DNA of 64,000 bases from Ollibium composti (GTDB lineage: Bacteria; Pseudomonadota; Alphaproteobacteria; Rhizobiales; Rhizobiaceae), in the NCBI RefSeq assembly GCF_004801285.1, contig NZ_SSNY01000012.1:104983-168982 (forward strand), written 5' to 3'. Below are positions 8,681 to 17,822 of the stretch, in pieces; position 1 is the stretch's first letter, and the number at the start of each line of letters is the position of its first letter. The position numbers were made by a program, and so were the translations under genes. A model generated the notes under the pieces. It ran no database searches. It was given only the letters and a program-made list of their open reading frames with translations, and was not told where the DNA came from.

Positions 8681-9439
8681 ATGACGGACAGTTTTTTCTT
8701 CTTTTTCGCCGTCATCGCGGCCACGCTCTTTGCCGGGCTCTCGAAGGGCGGCTTCGCCGGTGTGGGTATGGTTTCGACACCGATCCTTGCGCTGGTCATG
8801 CCACCTGTACAGGCTGCTTCCGTGATGCTGCCGATCCTGCTGATCCAGGATGCCTACAGCGTCGTCTCCTATCGGCGCACCGTCGACCGGCGCAATCTTG
8901 CCATCCTGTTGCCCGGTGCGGTGCTGGGCATCGCGCTAGGCTACAGCCTCGCCTCGTATTTGCCGCAAGCCGCCGTGGCGCTTGCCATCGGCGTCATTTC
9001 CGTCGGCTTCTCCCTGCTCGGCCTGCGCGGCCGGACAGTCGCCCGCTCGAAGCGACCCGCCAAAGTCGCGCCCGGAATGTTCTGGGGCGCGCTGTCGGGC
9101 TTCACCAGCATGATCGCCCACGCGGGAACGCCGCCATTCCAGATCTACGTCATGCCGCAGAGGCTGGAGCGCGATCTTTTCGTGGGCACCAGCGTGGTGT
9201 TCTTCGCCGTCGTCAACTGGATGAAGGTCCTGCCTTACACCCTGCTCGGCCAGTTCTCCGCCGAGACGCTGAAGCTGTCGTTTCTGTTGGCGCCGTTGGC
9301 GCTGTTCTCGACGTGGCTGGGCATCCGGCTGGTGCGGCGCACGGATACCGAGCGCTTCTATCTCATCGCCTATGTCCTGCTCGGACTGGTAGGGCTGAGC
9401 CTCGGTTGGGACGGGCTTAAAGGCCTCTTTTTCGCCTGA
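8681..9439 (+). CDS. TauE/SafE family membrane permease
   Basis: A 252-residue very hydrophobic protein with about seven to eight membrane spans and the N-terminal TauE/SafE feature GLSKGGFAGVGM. The family exports or imports sulfite, sulfonates, sulfoacetate or other organic anions. The start is the ATG giving MTDSFFFFFA. The frame is open further upstream, but the 220 bases between the LacI stop and this ATG show no convincing gene. Its substrate cannot be assigned. It could belong to the sugar block on the left or be independent. Confidence 0.8.
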   Translation: MTDSFFFFFAVIAATLFAGLSKGGFAGVGMVSTPILALVMPPVQAASVMLPILLIQDAYSVVSYRRTVDRRNLAILLPGAVLGIALGYSLASYLPQAAVALAIGVISVGFSLLGLRGRTVARSKRPAKVAPGMFWGALSGFTSMIAHAGTPPFQIYVMPQRLERDLFVGTSVVFFAVVNWMKVLPYTLLGQFSAETLKLSFLLAPLALFSTWLGIRLVRRTDTERFYLIAYVLLGLVGLSLGWDGLKGLFFA

Positions 9440-9522
9440 CCTTGGAAGCCTTTCCCTCGCAAAATCCATGGTGAGGAAAACCTCGCTTGCCATGCTGCAG
9501 TTTTTTGTTCATGATGAACTTG

Positions 9523-9537
9523 TTCGTTAATTAAGAA
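9523..9537. promoter_or_regulatory. TTCGTTA-type operator before the isomerase/OYE/DctP unit
   Basis: TTCGTTAATTAAGAA is palindromic except for one base pair. It lies 60 bases before the isomerase start. The core TTCGTTA recurs in three other intergenic regions of this island (near 13635, 15237 and 22339), so it is a candidate site for the island's IclR regulator. Confidence 0.55.
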
Positions 9538-9597
9538 TCCTTGTCAGAGTGGCTATCACCCCTGACTTGAAGGACAGGCCGGGGAGGACGCACGGAC

Positions 9598-10404
9598 ATG
9601 GCCATCGCCGTTTCGACCGCAGGCTATTGGCATATCGCCTCGCTCGACGAGGCACTCGCCCAACTGGCTGCTTGCGGCATCGAGGCGGTGGAGTTTTTCC
9701 CTTATCCGCCGCACCTCGATCCCGCGTCGTTCGGCAGCTATGAGCGCAGCCGCGTCAAACGAATGATGCGCGATCTCGGCCTGCGCTGCGCGTCGGTCAA
9801 CTTCACCATGGAGCTGAACCTGATGGCGCTTCATGCCGGGCTGCACCGGCTCGCCATGGCCGAGTTCAAGCGCGCCATGGAAATCGGAGCCGATCTCGGC
9901 GCCCCTTGCTTAGTCCTGCCGTTCGGCCGCCGCCATTCGCTGATGCCGGCGCCGGCCGACACGACCCTCGACTATCTATGCGCGGAAGTTTCCGCGCTCG
10001 CCGATCATGGCCAGCGCGGCGGCATCAAGGTGGCGCTCGAAACGCTGCCGTTCGACCTGCTCAGCACCGGCAAGGCCGTGCTCGACATCGTCGAACGTAT
10101 CGGTCATCCCAATCTCGGCATCTGCTACGATTGCACCAACACGCTGGGCTTCGAGGACCCGGCCGCCGGCGTGGCGGCGGTCAGGGACAGGCTTCTGCTC
10201 GTCCATATCAGCGATAGCTGGCGCGATCGCTGGGCGCATACCTCGATCGGCCGCGGCGACATCGATTTCCCTGCTTTCGCGGCGGCGCTCGACGCGATCG
10301 GTTACGACGGCGATCTCGTCTACGAAGTGATGGACGGCGAAGACCCGACGCCGCGCCTTCGCGGCGATCTCGCCAAACTGAAACAGGCCGGCTTCCGTTC
10401 GTAG
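9598..10404 (+). CDS. Sugar phosphate isomerase/epimerase family TIM-barrel protein
   Basis: A 268-residue xylose-isomerase-like TIM barrel (AP endonuclease family 2), the fold of IolE, IolI, MocC and hydroxypyruvate isomerase. Candidate metal ligands are the Glu in VALETLPF, the Asp in ICYDCTNTLG, the His in LVHISDSW and the Glu in YEVMDGED. It probably isomerises, epimerises or dehydrates a polyhydroxylated substrate. It is the first gene of a unit continuing into an old-yellow-enzyme gene 38 bases downstream and a TRAP binding protein. The exact reaction is unknown. Confidence 0.82.
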   Translation: MAIAVSTAGYWHIASLDEALAQLAACGIEAVEFFPYPPHLDPASFGSYERSRVKRMMRDLGLRCASVNFTMELNLMALHAGLHRLAMAEFKRAMEIGADLGAPCLVLPFGRRHSLMPAPADTTLDYLCAEVSALADHGQRGGIKVALETLPFDLLSTGKAVLDIVERIGHPNLGICYDCTNTLGFEDPAAGVAAVRDRLLLVHISDSWRDRWAHTSIGRGDIDFPAFAAALDAIGYDGDLVYEVMDGEDPTPRLRGDLAKLKQAGFRS

Positions 10405-10442
10405 GCCCGGCATTCCCAATCGCAAGGACCCGTCTGCCCGAC

Positions 10443-11621
10443 ATGACCATCTCGTCCGCCCCCAAACTATTCCAGCCGCTCACCTTGCGCTCCGTCACGC
10501 TGAAGAACCGCGTCGTCATTTCGCCGATGTGTCAGCACGCCGCCAGGGATGGCTTCGCCCAGCCCTGGCATATGGTGCATTACGGCAAGTTCGCCCTCGG
10601 CGGGGCGGGGCTGGTGTTTACGGAAAGCACGGCCGTCTCGTCCAACGCCCGCGTGGGGTTCGCCGACCTCGGCCTCTGGCACGACGACCACATCGCCGGC
10701 CTGAAAGCGATCGTCGATTTCGTCCATGCCAATGGCGCGATGATGGGCGTCCAGCTGGCGCATCCTGGCCGGAAGGCGTTTTCCGAACCGCTATGGGAAG
10801 GCGGGCGGGCGCTCACCGCCGACACACTCGACAAATCCGGCATCGCATGGCGTCGCATGGGGCCGAGCGCGCTGGCGGCGGGCGAGCAATGGTCGGTTCC
10901 CGAGGAGATGACGCTCGCGGACATCGCCACCGAGATCGAAGCCTTCGCGGCGGCGACGCGCCGCGCCGCGACGGCCGGTTTCGACGTCGTGGAACTGCAT
11001 TTCGGCCATGGCTACCTGGCGGCGAGTTTCCTGTCGCCGCTCGCCAACCGCCGCACCGACGCCTACGGCGGCAGCCGCGAAAACCGGATGCGCTTCGTCA
11101 TAGAGGCGGCCGAGGCGGTTCGGCAGGCATGGCCACAGGACAAGCCGCTATTCATCCGGCTTTCGTGCCTGGACGGGGCGGAAGGAAGCTGGGGACTTGG
11201 GGACACCGTGGTGCTGGCTTCGGTCCTCAAGCAGGTCGGCGTCGACGTGATCGACTGTTCGTCAGGTGGGCTGACGGAGGAAACCCGCTCGCTGACCATT
11301 CCGCGCGGGCTCGGCTTCCAGGTGCCGTTCGCCGAACGGGTGCGCCGCGAGGCCGGTATTCCCACCCAGGCCGTCGGCCTGATCGTCGATCCGCGCCAGG
11401 CCGAACAGATTCTGGCCGAGGGAAAGGCGGATCTGATCGCCATCGGCCGCGAGGCGTTGCGCAATCCCTATTGGGCGAACGAGGCGGCGCTGGCGCTCGG
11501 CCATGCCGAAGACCATTCCACCTGGTCCTTCCGCCATGCCGCCTGGCTGGCCAAGCGCGAGCCGATCATGCGCAAGATCCGGGACGAAGGACAACTGGAA
11601 CAATTCAAGGCTGCCCGCTGA
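10443..11621 (+). CDS. NADH:flavin oxidoreductase, old yellow enzyme family
   Basis: A 392-residue FMN-dependent ene-reductase or dehydrogenase (YqjM-like length). It starts with the typical FQPLTLRSVTLKNRVVISPM strand and has the substrate-binding HFGHGYLAASF (His-x-x-His then Tyr, usually HxxHGYL) and NRRTDAYGGSRENR. C-terminal phosphate-binding segments (QAVGLIVDP, LIAIGREALRNP) are intact. The family reduces activated C=C bonds or oxidatively demethylates or dehydrogenates small ring compounds. It stands between an isomerase and a TRAP binding protein, which suggests that it acts early on the imported compound. Confidence 0.88.
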   Translation: MTISSAPKLFQPLTLRSVTLKNRVVISPMCQHAARDGFAQPWHMVHYGKFALGGAGLVFTESTAVSSNARVGFADLGLWHDDHIAGLKAIVDFVHANGAMMGVQLAHPGRKAFSEPLWEGGRALTADTLDKSGIAWRRMGPSALAAGEQWSVPEEMTLADIATEIEAFAAATRRAATAGFDVVELHFGHGYLAASFLSPLANRRTDAYGGSRENRMRFVIEAAEAVRQAWPQDKPLFIRLSCLDGAEGSWGLGDTVVLASVLKQVGVDVIDCSSGGLTEETRSLTIPRGLGFQVPFAERVRREAGIPTQAVGLIVDPRQAEQILAEGKADLIAIGREALRNPYWANEAALALGHAEDHSTWSFRHAAWLAKREPIMRKIRDEGQLEQFKAAR

Positions 11622-11696
11622 GCCGACGGCAGGCTCGACGGGAGGAGGAACCGGCGGAGGTCCATCCGCCACGCACACATATCTGGAGGAGAAGAC

Positions 11697-12749
11697 ATGA
11701 AACTGGACAGATTGCTGAAATCCACCGCGCTCTCGGCGGTTGTCGCGACACTCGCCTTCGTTGGCTCGGCCGCGGCCCAGGAGGTCATGAAGCTGCGCAT
11801 GCATGCCGCGCACGCCACGCAGACCCCGGTCATCGGAACGATCGTGCCGTGGATCGCCGAGCGCATCGAGAAGCTCTCCAACGGCACTCTCGACATCGAG
11901 GTCTTCGAGCCGGGCGCGCTGGTGCCGGGAACGGAATTCTTCGACGCCGTTTCGCAGGGCGCGATCGACATGGCCTATGGTACGCCGGGCTATGGCGCCG
12001 GTCTCGAACCGGCGCTCAGCGCCTTCACCTCGGTGCCCTTCGGGCCGGGCGAGACGGAGATGCTCACCTGGATGCGTTATGGCGGCGGCTACGAAATCTT
12101 CGACCGCATCCTGGCCGGTATCAACATGAAGGGCTTCGTGTGCACACTGAACCCGCCTGAAACAGCGGGCTGGTTCCGCAAGGAGATCAACAGCGTCGCC
12201 GATCTGAACGGCATGAAGCTTCGCTATTTCGGCCTCGGCGGCAAGGTTCTGTCGAAACTCGGCGCCTCCGTACAGCTCATTCCGGGCGGCGACGTCTATT
12301 CGGCGCTGGAACGCGGAGTCGTCGACGGCGCGGAATTCTCCAACCCGTCCGCAGACGAAACCATGGGCTTCTATCAGGTCGCCAAGATCGCCTACTTCCC
12401 GGGCTGGCATCAGCAGACGTCGATCAATGCCGTCTACATCAATCTTGATACGTGGAAGAAGATGACGGCAGAACAGCAGTTCGCCATCGAGACGACATGC
12501 GGCGAAGCCACGGTCAAGACGCTGGCCGAAGGATCGGCAGCGCAGGGGCCGGCGCTGAAGCGCATGAAGGAGGCGGGAACCGAGTTCAAGACCTGGCCGC
12601 CGGCAGTGCTGGATGCCCTGCGCGAACAGTGGAAAGTGGTAGCCGAGGAGGAGGGCGCCGCCAATCCGGTGTTCAAGGAGACGATGGATTCGCTGAACAA
12701 GTTTCGCGAGGACTACAAGCTCTGGGGCGAACTGGGCTACGTCAAGTAA
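11697..12749 (+). CDS. TRAP transporter substrate-binding protein (DctP family)
   Basis: A 350-residue periplasmic protein with a Sec signal peptide (about residues 1-27, ending AAAQE) and the DctP fold: LRMHAAHA at the mature N-terminus, DVYSALERGVVDGAEF near the middle, and the conserved Arg region WFRKEINSVADLNGMKLR. It binds a carboxylate-containing ligand. No membrane subunits follow it. Instead a perfect terminator hairpin ends the unit. The only TRAP membrane genes in the window are the divergently placed pair at 20255-22269, which share the same upstream motif, so they are its likely partners. Confidence 0.9.
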   Translation: MKLDRLLKSTALSAVVATLAFVGSAAAQEVMKLRMHAAHATQTPVIGTIVPWIAERIEKLSNGTLDIEVFEPGALVPGTEFFDAVSQGAIDMAYGTPGYGAGLEPALSAFTSVPFGPGETEMLTWMRYGGGYEIFDRILAGINMKGFVCTLNPPETAGWFRKEINSVADLNGMKLRYFGLGGKVLSKLGASVQLIPGGDVYSALERGVVDGAEFSNPSADETMGFYQVAKIAYFPGWHQQTSINAVYINLDTWKKMTAEQQFAIETTCGEATVKTLAEGSAAQGPALKRMKEAGTEFKTWPPAVLDALREQWKVVAEEEGAANPVFKETMDSLNKFREDYKLWGELGYVK

Positions 12750-12764
12750 TCCGCAAGCAGCCCT

Positions 12765-12792
12765 GAGCCCGGCAGGTATCTGCCGGGCTCAT
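12765..12792 (+). terminator. Terminator after the DctP gene
   Basis: Perfect inverted repeat with 12-bp arms (TGAGCCCGGCAG) and a GTAT loop, 16 bases after the DctP stop. It separates this unit from the convergent gene that ends at 12829. Confidence 0.8.
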
Positions 12793-12828
12793 GCCTTCGC
12801 GGCCTGTCTATTCGCTGCCGCCGTCTTT

Positions 12829-13554
12829 TCACCAGCGCCTGGGGCTGCCGGGAAACGGCTCCACCTGGTCCAGTTCTTCTGCCCTCAATTCATAGGCAAG
12901 TTGATAGAGTCCGTAGCGCGGCTTCTCCGTCGCGATGCCTGACTGCTCGAGCCGCGACAGGATCTCGGGCAGCAGTTGCGCGAGCAAGAGGCGGCTGAAG
13001 CCTTCGATGACCATCACCCCGACGGCTGTGTCGTGCCGGGTTAGCGGGGGCCGGTTCGGCGCGATGTCGGGATCGGTGACGCCGAGATGCACGGCGACGA
13101 CGGGCGGCAGGCCGATCAGCCAGGCAAGGACGTCATCGACAATCGGAGCGCCGGCTACGACTTCCTCGCTCAGCGGCATGATCAGGCTGCACGCCGCGCC
13201 GCCGGTTCCGCCGCCGCGTTGCGCAAGCAAGCGGCAGTTGTTGCGCCAGGAATCGCGATACTGGTCGATGATGGCGTTGAACCATACGGACGAGCCGCCG
13301 GGATGTTCCGGCCAGGGTTTTTGCGCCAGCCTCGCGAATGCGGTCATGTCGCGCGCCGGATAGAACATGAAGTAAGCCGGTAATTGGCCCTTTCCCTCGC
13401 CGTAGCGGCGGCCGAAGTCGATCCCGCCGCGCCCGGCGGCATTGGCCACATAATCGGGCACATGCTCGCGCGTATGGACGAGATTGTATTCCTCGTCGAT
13501 GCCGGGCGGCACGTTGTGCCACAAGGCGACAAACCCTCTTGCCTGCATGGTCAT
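12829..13554 (-). CDS. Unrecognised 241-residue protein, possibly EthD/dimeric alpha-beta barrel fold
   Basis: I do not recognise this protein with certainty. The start is the ATG giving MTMQARGFVALWHNVPP. The N-terminal half (ALWHNVPPGIDEEYN, HTREHVPDYVA) resembles the pattern of ferredoxin-fold EthD-like proteins, where a paired W/H and HxxEH-type segment lines the active site. There is no signal peptide and no membrane span. It is transcribed divergently from a clear two-domain EthD gene and shares with it an intergenic AACGAA-N4-TTCGTT repeat, so it probably works in the same pathway. Function unknown. Confidence 0.6.
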   Translation of the reverse strand: MTMQARGFVALWHNVPPGIDEEYNLVHTREHVPDYVANAAGRGGIDFGRRYGEGKGQLPAYFMFYPARDMTAFARLAQKPWPEHPGGSSVWFNAIIDQYRDSWRNNCRLLAQRGGGTGGAACSLIMPLSEEVVAGAPIVDDVLAWLIGLPPVVAVHLGVTDPDIAPNRPPLTRHDTAVGVMVIEGFSRLLLAQLLPEILSRLEQSGIATEKPRYGLYQLAYELRAEELDQVEPFPGSPRRW

Positions 13555-13634
13555 GCCGAAGCCTCCGAAGCGGCGGCGGTGTTGGAGGACAGCATGTCCC
13601 GTATGGCCGCCGGTTTGCAATATTTTATGTTATA

Positions 13635-13650
13635 AACGAAACGATTCGTT
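13635..13650. promoter_or_regulatory. Perfect AACGAA-N4-TTCGTT operator between divergent genes
   Basis: AACGAA-ACGA-TTCGTT is a perfect inverted repeat, placed 80-100 bases from both divergent start codons. It is the best copy of the motif shared across this catabolic island and a strong candidate for binding by the dimeric IclR regulator encoded at 18507-19373. The assignment is by proximity. Confidence 0.6.
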
Positions 13651-13733
13651 GATTCCAAGTTTTTGTCTGTCTAACGTGCACCTTTGGTAAGCCTCGCCGG
13701 ACGAGGCGGATTGGCGATAGGGAGGAGGATGGA

Positions 13734-14423
13734 ATGATCAGCCGTTTCGGATTGGTGAAGCGCAAGACGGGTCTCGACGACGAGGCATTCCTGTCGCATT
13801 GGCGCGGCACGCACGGGCCGCTGGCGGCCAGACTTCCGGGCCTGCGCAGCTATTACCAGCATCGTATCGAGGACGCGCGCCAGTTCGGCGTCGATCACCC
13901 GCGCGGCGGCTGGGACCTCGACGGGTTCTCCGAGCTCCAGTTCGACAGCGTCGGGGCGATGAAGGCGGCTATCGCCTCGCCGGAGTTCGCCCCCACCGTC
14001 GAGGACGTCGCGAAGTTCCTCGGCGAAATCCGCCTCGTCGTGTGCGAGAAGAACGTCGTCGTCCCGCTGGCGCTCGGCGACGGTCCCTTCGTCAAGCGCA
14101 TGTCGATCCTGAGGCGGCATCCGCATGTCTCCTCCGCCGACTTCCGGCGCGAGTGGCAGGAACGACACGCCGAGTTCGTCAGGCATTGGCCCAACGTGCT
14201 TGGCTATACCCAGAACCTCGTGGTCGACCGCTATTCGGCGATGGCCGAGACGGCCGCGTATGAAGCCGTGCCGGTCGACGGCATCGTCGAGTTCTGGTTC
14301 CGCTCGAAGGACGATGTGGCGGCGCTGTTCAAGTCGGACCTGGTGGCCAGGACGCAGGAACACGCCCACTCCTTCATCGCCGAGATCACTACCTATTTCG
14401 TCGAAACCGTGCAGATCGCCTGA
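13734..14423 (+). CDS. EthD-domain protein with two tandem domains
   Basis: A 229-residue protein containing two EthD-type ferredoxin-fold halves. The first starts RFGLVKRKTGLDDEAFLSHW with RGTHGPL. The second starts KRMSILRRHPHVSSADFRRE with QERHAEF. The family includes EthD of ether degradation and decarboxylase or cyclase-like enzymes acting on aromatic ketones in polyketide pathways. A catalytic role in decarboxylation or lyase chemistry is possible but unproven here. The gene is followed after 36 bases by a glutathione transferase gene in the same unit. Confidence 0.8.
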   Translation: MISRFGLVKRKTGLDDEAFLSHWRGTHGPLAARLPGLRSYYQHRIEDARQFGVDHPRGGWDLDGFSELQFDSVGAMKAAIASPEFAPTVEDVAKFLGEIRLVVCEKNVVVPLALGDGPFVKRMSILRRHPHVSSADFRREWQERHAEFVRHWPNVLGYTQNLVVDRYSAMAETAAYEAVPVDGIVEFWFRSKDDVAALFKSDLVARTQEHAHSFIAEITTYFVETVQIA

Positions 14424-14459
14424 GCGTGGAGCCTCCACGACCGCGCCCGAGAGGACATC

Positions 14460-15182
14460 ATGATCGACCTCTACGCCATGGTCAGCCCCAACGTGCAGAA
14501 GATCTACCTGATGCTCGAGGAGACGGGGCTGGCCTATACCCCGCATCAGGTCAATATCTGGAAAGGGGAACAGTTCAGGCCGGAATTCCTGGCCCTGAAC
14601 CCCAACGCCAAGGTACCGGTCATCGTCGATGGCGAGGGTCCTGAGGGGCGGCCCTACACGGTCTTCGAATCCGGGGCGATCCTCATTTACCTCGCCGAAA
14701 AGACCGGCCGGTTCCTGCCCCGCGAGGGGATCGCCCGCCACGACACGCTGCAATGGCTGATGGTCCAGCTCACCGGGCTCGGGCCGATGCTCGGCCAGTT
14801 CAACCACTTCTGCCGTTTCGCCTCCGACAATGCCTATGCCGTCTCGCGCTACACGACCGAGGCTGCCCGCCTCTACAGGCTCGTCGACGATCGGTTGGGT
14901 CGGTCGCGCTATCTTGGCGGCGAGGCCTATTCCATCGCCGACATGGCGACTTTTCCGTGGTTCCGGACCGAGGCGCGCCTGTTCGGCCAGACGCATCCGT
15001 TCATGGGCGTCGGCAGTGCCGAACACCCTAACCTCTGGCGCTGGTTCGATGAGATCGCGGCCCGACCGGCGGTAGAGAAGGCGCTGGAGGTGATCGACCG
15101 GCATCCCTCGACGCTGGCAACTGCCACGACCGACGAGGTCGACCGTGTGTTCGGCCGCGGACAATACGCCCGCCGAAGCTGA
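14460..15182 (+). CDS. Glutathione S-transferase family protein (Nu class/YfcG-like)
   Basis: A 240-residue soluble protein with an N-terminal thioredoxin-like domain (MVSPNVQKIYLMLEE, then the cis-proline strand NPNAKVPVIVD and the glutathione-binding ESGAILIYLAEKTG) and an all-alpha C-terminal domain. The ESG and xVP motifs of the glutathione site are intact. Nu-class and LigE/LigF-like enzymes reduce disulfides or open ethers and epoxides with glutathione. It is linked to EthD and flavoprotein genes, so a glutathione-dependent cleavage or isomerisation step in this island is plausible. Confidence 0.88.
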   Translation: MIDLYAMVSPNVQKIYLMLEETGLAYTPHQVNIWKGEQFRPEFLALNPNAKVPVIVDGEGPEGRPYTVFESGAILIYLAEKTGRFLPREGIARHDTLQWLMVQLTGLGPMLGQFNHFCRFASDNAYAVSRYTTEAARLYRLVDDRLGRSRYLGGEAYSIADMATFPWFRTEARLFGQTHPFMGVGSAEHPNLWRWFDEIAARPAVEKALEVIDRHPSTLATATTDEVDRVFGRGQYARRS

Positions 15183-15236
15183 CGGCGGCTGGCGGCAAGA
15201 TTCAGGTTGCGCTTCGTGTGTTTAGTCTCTATCAAA

Positions 15237-15262
15237 TAACGAACTAATTCGCAGATAACGAA
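15237..15262. promoter_or_regulatory. Tandem TAACGAA motifs before the flavoprotein unit
   Basis: Two direct TAACGAA copies (15237-15243 and 15256-15262), 19 bp apart start to start. The first is part of an imperfect inverted repeat AACGAA-CTAA-TTCGCA. They lie 39-64 bases before the GTG start of the flavoprotein and belong to the island-wide motif. Confidence 0.5.
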
Positions 15263-15300
15263 TTATGCACAGTGAACGATCGAAGACGGGGGAGAGACTG

Positions 15301-17010
15301 GTGAGCACGATGCGTACCCATGTCTGCGATGTGCTGGTTATCGGTTCGGGCGCCGGCGGGCTGGCGACCGCGGTGACGGCTCGTTATCACGGGCTCGACG
15401 TCCTGGTGGTGGAGAAGGCGGACGTATTCGGCGGCACCACGGCGCGCTCGGGCGGCTGGTCGTGGATCCCTTGCAATCCGCTTGCCATGCGCGAAGGCGT
15501 GAGCGACAGCCTCGACAAGGCGCGCACCTATCTCCAGCATGAGACCGGCAACCATTTCGACGCCGCGCGCATCGACGCCTTCCTGGAGAACGGTCCCAGG
15601 ATGGTCGATTTCTTCGAGCGCAACACCGCGTTGAAGTTCGTCCTCGGCCCTGCCTTCTCCGACTATCACCCCGATGCACCGGGCGGGATGCCGGGCGGTC
15701 GGCCTATCGTCGCCGAACCGTTCGACGGAAGGCAACTAGGCAAGGACATCGCCCGCCTGCGGCCGCCGCTGCAGGAGATAACCTTCCTCGGGATGATGAT
15801 CGGCTCGGGTAAGGAACTCCTGCATTTCTTCAACGTCACGCGGTCGGTGAAGTCGGCCGCCTATGTCGGCGTGCTGTTCACGAAATACCTGCGCGACCTT
15901 GCGCTGCATGGCCGCGCGATGCGCCTGACCAACGGCAACGCGCTGATCGGCCGGCTGGCCAAGTCTGCCTTCGATCTCGGCGTTCCGATCTGGACTTCGG
16001 CGCCGGCGCGGGAACTGGTGGAGAGTGACGGCGGGGTCGTGGGTGCCGTGGTGGTCAGGGACGGCGAACCGGTCCGCGTCGAGGCGCGGCGCGGCGTGGT
16101 GCTGGCAAGCGGCGGCTTTCCGCAGGACGTCGCCCGCCGCAAGGCGCTTTTCGGTCACGCGCCGACCGGCAAGGAACACTGGTCGCCGGCCCCCGAAACC
16201 AACACCGGCGACGGGCTGCGGCTCGGCGAAAGCGCCGGCGGCAGCCTGATCGAGGGTTATCCGAACCCGGCCGCCTGGGTGCCGGTTTCACTGGTACCGC
16301 GCCGTGACGGCAGCAAGGGCCCGTTCCCGCATTTCATCGATCGCGGCAAGCCCGGGGTTATTGCCGTGACGCGCAAGGGCACCCGCTTCACCAACGAGGC
16401 CAATTCCTATCACGACTTTGTCCAAGCGATGCTGCGCGCGACCGCGGGCGAGGCGGAGCGCTGCGCGTTCCTGATCGTCGATCATCCGACGCTGCGGCGC
16501 TATGGCCTCGGCTTCGTCAAGCCGTTTCCGGTGCCGATCGGACCGAACCTGCGCTCGGGCTACCTGCTGAGAGGCCGCACGCTAGGGGAATTGGCGCAGA
16601 AGGCGGGCATCGACATCGCCAGCTTCGAAGCGACGGTGCGCGAATACAACAGCCATGCCGCCGCTGGAAACGATCCGCAGTTCAACCGTGGCGGCAATGC
16701 CTACAACCGCTATCTCGGCGATCCCGACCACAAGCCCAATCCGTGCGTCGGTCCGATCGCGACCGGACCGTTCTATGCCATCAAGGTCGTTCCAGGCGAT
16801 CTCGGCACCTTCGCCGGACTCCGCACCAATGCCGACAACCAGGTCATCGACGCCGGCGGCCGGCCCATTCCAGGTCTGTTCGCTGCTGGAAACGACGCCG
16901 CCAGCATCATGGGTGGCAACTATCCGGGCGGCGGCATCACGCTCGGCCCCGCACTCACCTTCGGCTACGTCGTCGGCCGCCGCCTCGCTGGCGTCGATAC
17001 CGCAGCCTGA
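15301..17010 (+). CDS. FAD-dependent oxidoreductase, fumarate reductase/3-ketosteroid dehydrogenase family
   Basis: A flavoprotein of about 569 residues. The N-terminal dinucleotide fold VLVIGSGAGGLATAVTARYH is followed by EKADVFGGTTARSGG, and the C-terminal FAD segment is FAAGNDAASIMGGNYPGGG with ITLGPALTFG. These features match KSTD-like or urocanate/fumarate-reductase-like enzymes that introduce or remove a C=C bond next to a carbonyl or carboxylate. The start is taken as GTG at 15301 because GGGGGAGAG sits just upstream. An in-frame ATG at 15265 lies inside the promoter motif region and is less likely. It heads a unit with an SDR and a CMD-family gene. Confidence 0.85.
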   Translation: MSTMRTHVCDVLVIGSGAGGLATAVTARYHGLDVLVVEKADVFGGTTARSGGWSWIPCNPLAMREGVSDSLDKARTYLQHETGNHFDAARIDAFLENGPRMVDFFERNTALKFVLGPAFSDYHPDAPGGMPGGRPIVAEPFDGRQLGKDIARLRPPLQEITFLGMMIGSGKELLHFFNVTRSVKSAAYVGVLFTKYLRDLALHGRAMRLTNGNALIGRLAKSAFDLGVPIWTSAPARELVESDGGVVGAVVVRDGEPVRVEARRGVVLASGGFPQDVARRKALFGHAPTGKEHWSPAPETNTGDGLRLGESAGGSLIEGYPNPAAWVPVSLVPRRDGSKGPFPHFIDRGKPGVIAVTRKGTRFTNEANSYHDFVQAMLRATAGEAERCAFLIVDHPTLRRYGLGFVKPFPVPIGPNLRSGYLLRGRTLGELAQKAGIDIASFEATVREYNSHAAAGNDPQFNRGGNAYNRYLGDPDHKPNPCVGPIATGPFYAIKVVPGDLGTFAGLRTNADNQVIDAGGRPIPGLFAAGNDAASIMGGNYPGGGITLGPALTFGYVVGRRLAGVDTAA

Positions 17011-17034
17011 CCACGCATCGCATCGGAGATCGTC

Positions 17035-17796
17035 ATGTATCCGCTTCTGGAAGGTAAGCTCTGCGTCATAACCGGAGCAGGGCAGGGCAACGGCCGGTCG
17101 CTGGCCGTGGGCCTGGCGAAATGGGGGGCCGACGTGGTCGCAGCGGACATAGACCGCGCCAATGCCGAGGAGACGGCGGAACTGGTGCGCGCCGAGGGAC
17201 GGCGTGCGCATGCCGTCGCCTGGGATGTCTCGGACCTCGATCAAGGCCGGCGCGTGGCCGCCGAAAGCGCGGCGGCAATGGGCGATGCGGCGATCCTGAT
17301 CAACAATGCCGGCGTCATCTTTCGCGGCGACAGCGACGGCGAAGCGGCGCTCAAGGCTTGGCCCAGGATCCTCGAAATCAATCTTTCCGGCACCTACTAC
17401 GCGACGGTCGTCTTCCTCGAGCAATTGAAGCGAACGCGCGGCGCCGTCATCAACATCGGCTCGCTGCAATCTTTCGTAGGCCTGGCCACCAAAGGAGCGG
17501 CCTATGCTTCGAGCAAGGGCGGCGTGCTTCTGCTGACCAAGGAGATGGCCGTAGAGTTCGCGCCCTTCGGCATTCGCGTCAACGGTATCGCCCCCGGCAC
17601 CATGACCACGCCGATGAACCCGTGGATCGGCAAGGACCAGGCCAAGATGGACATGCTGGTCAAGCGTATACCGATGGGGCGCGTGGGCGCGCCCGACGAG
17701 CTCGTCGGCGCGGCGCTCTTCCTCGCTTCCGATACTCTGGCCAGCTATGTCAACGGGATCATGATCCCCGTCGACGGCGGCTTCCTCGCAATGTGA
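17035..17796 (+). CDS. SDR family NAD(P)-dependent oxidoreductase
   Basis: A 253-residue classical short-chain dehydrogenase. It has the cofactor motif TGAGQGNG at the N-terminus, an LINNAGV structural motif, the catalytic Ser region and YASSK (Tyr-x-x-x-Lys), followed by GIRVNGIAPG. It probably interconverts a ketone and an alcohol on the pathway intermediate handled by the upstream flavoprotein (24 bases between the genes). It shares an unusual GAGQGNG cofactor loop with the other SDR at 19483, so the two are likely paralogues. Substrate unknown. Confidence 0.9.
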   Translation: MYPLLEGKLCVITGAGQGNGRSLAVGLAKWGADVVAADIDRANAEETAELVRAEGRRAHAVAWDVSDLDQGRRVAAESAAAMGDAAILINNAGVIFRGDSDGEAALKAWPRILEINLSGTYYATVVFLEQLKRTRGAVINIGSLQSFVGLATKGAAYASSKGGVLLLTKEMAVEFAPFGIRVNGIAPGTMTTPMNPWIGKDQAKMDMLVKRIPMGRVGAPDELVGAALFLASDTLASYVNGIMIPVDGGFLAM

Positions 17797-17822
17797 CCAA
17801 CGCCATCAAAGGAGTGACAGCA

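Noticed and set aside
12829..13620. A 22-residue longer start for the unrecognised protein
   Set aside because: The extension enters the promoter region and has no ribosome site. The ATG at 13554 begins the conserved-looking sequence.
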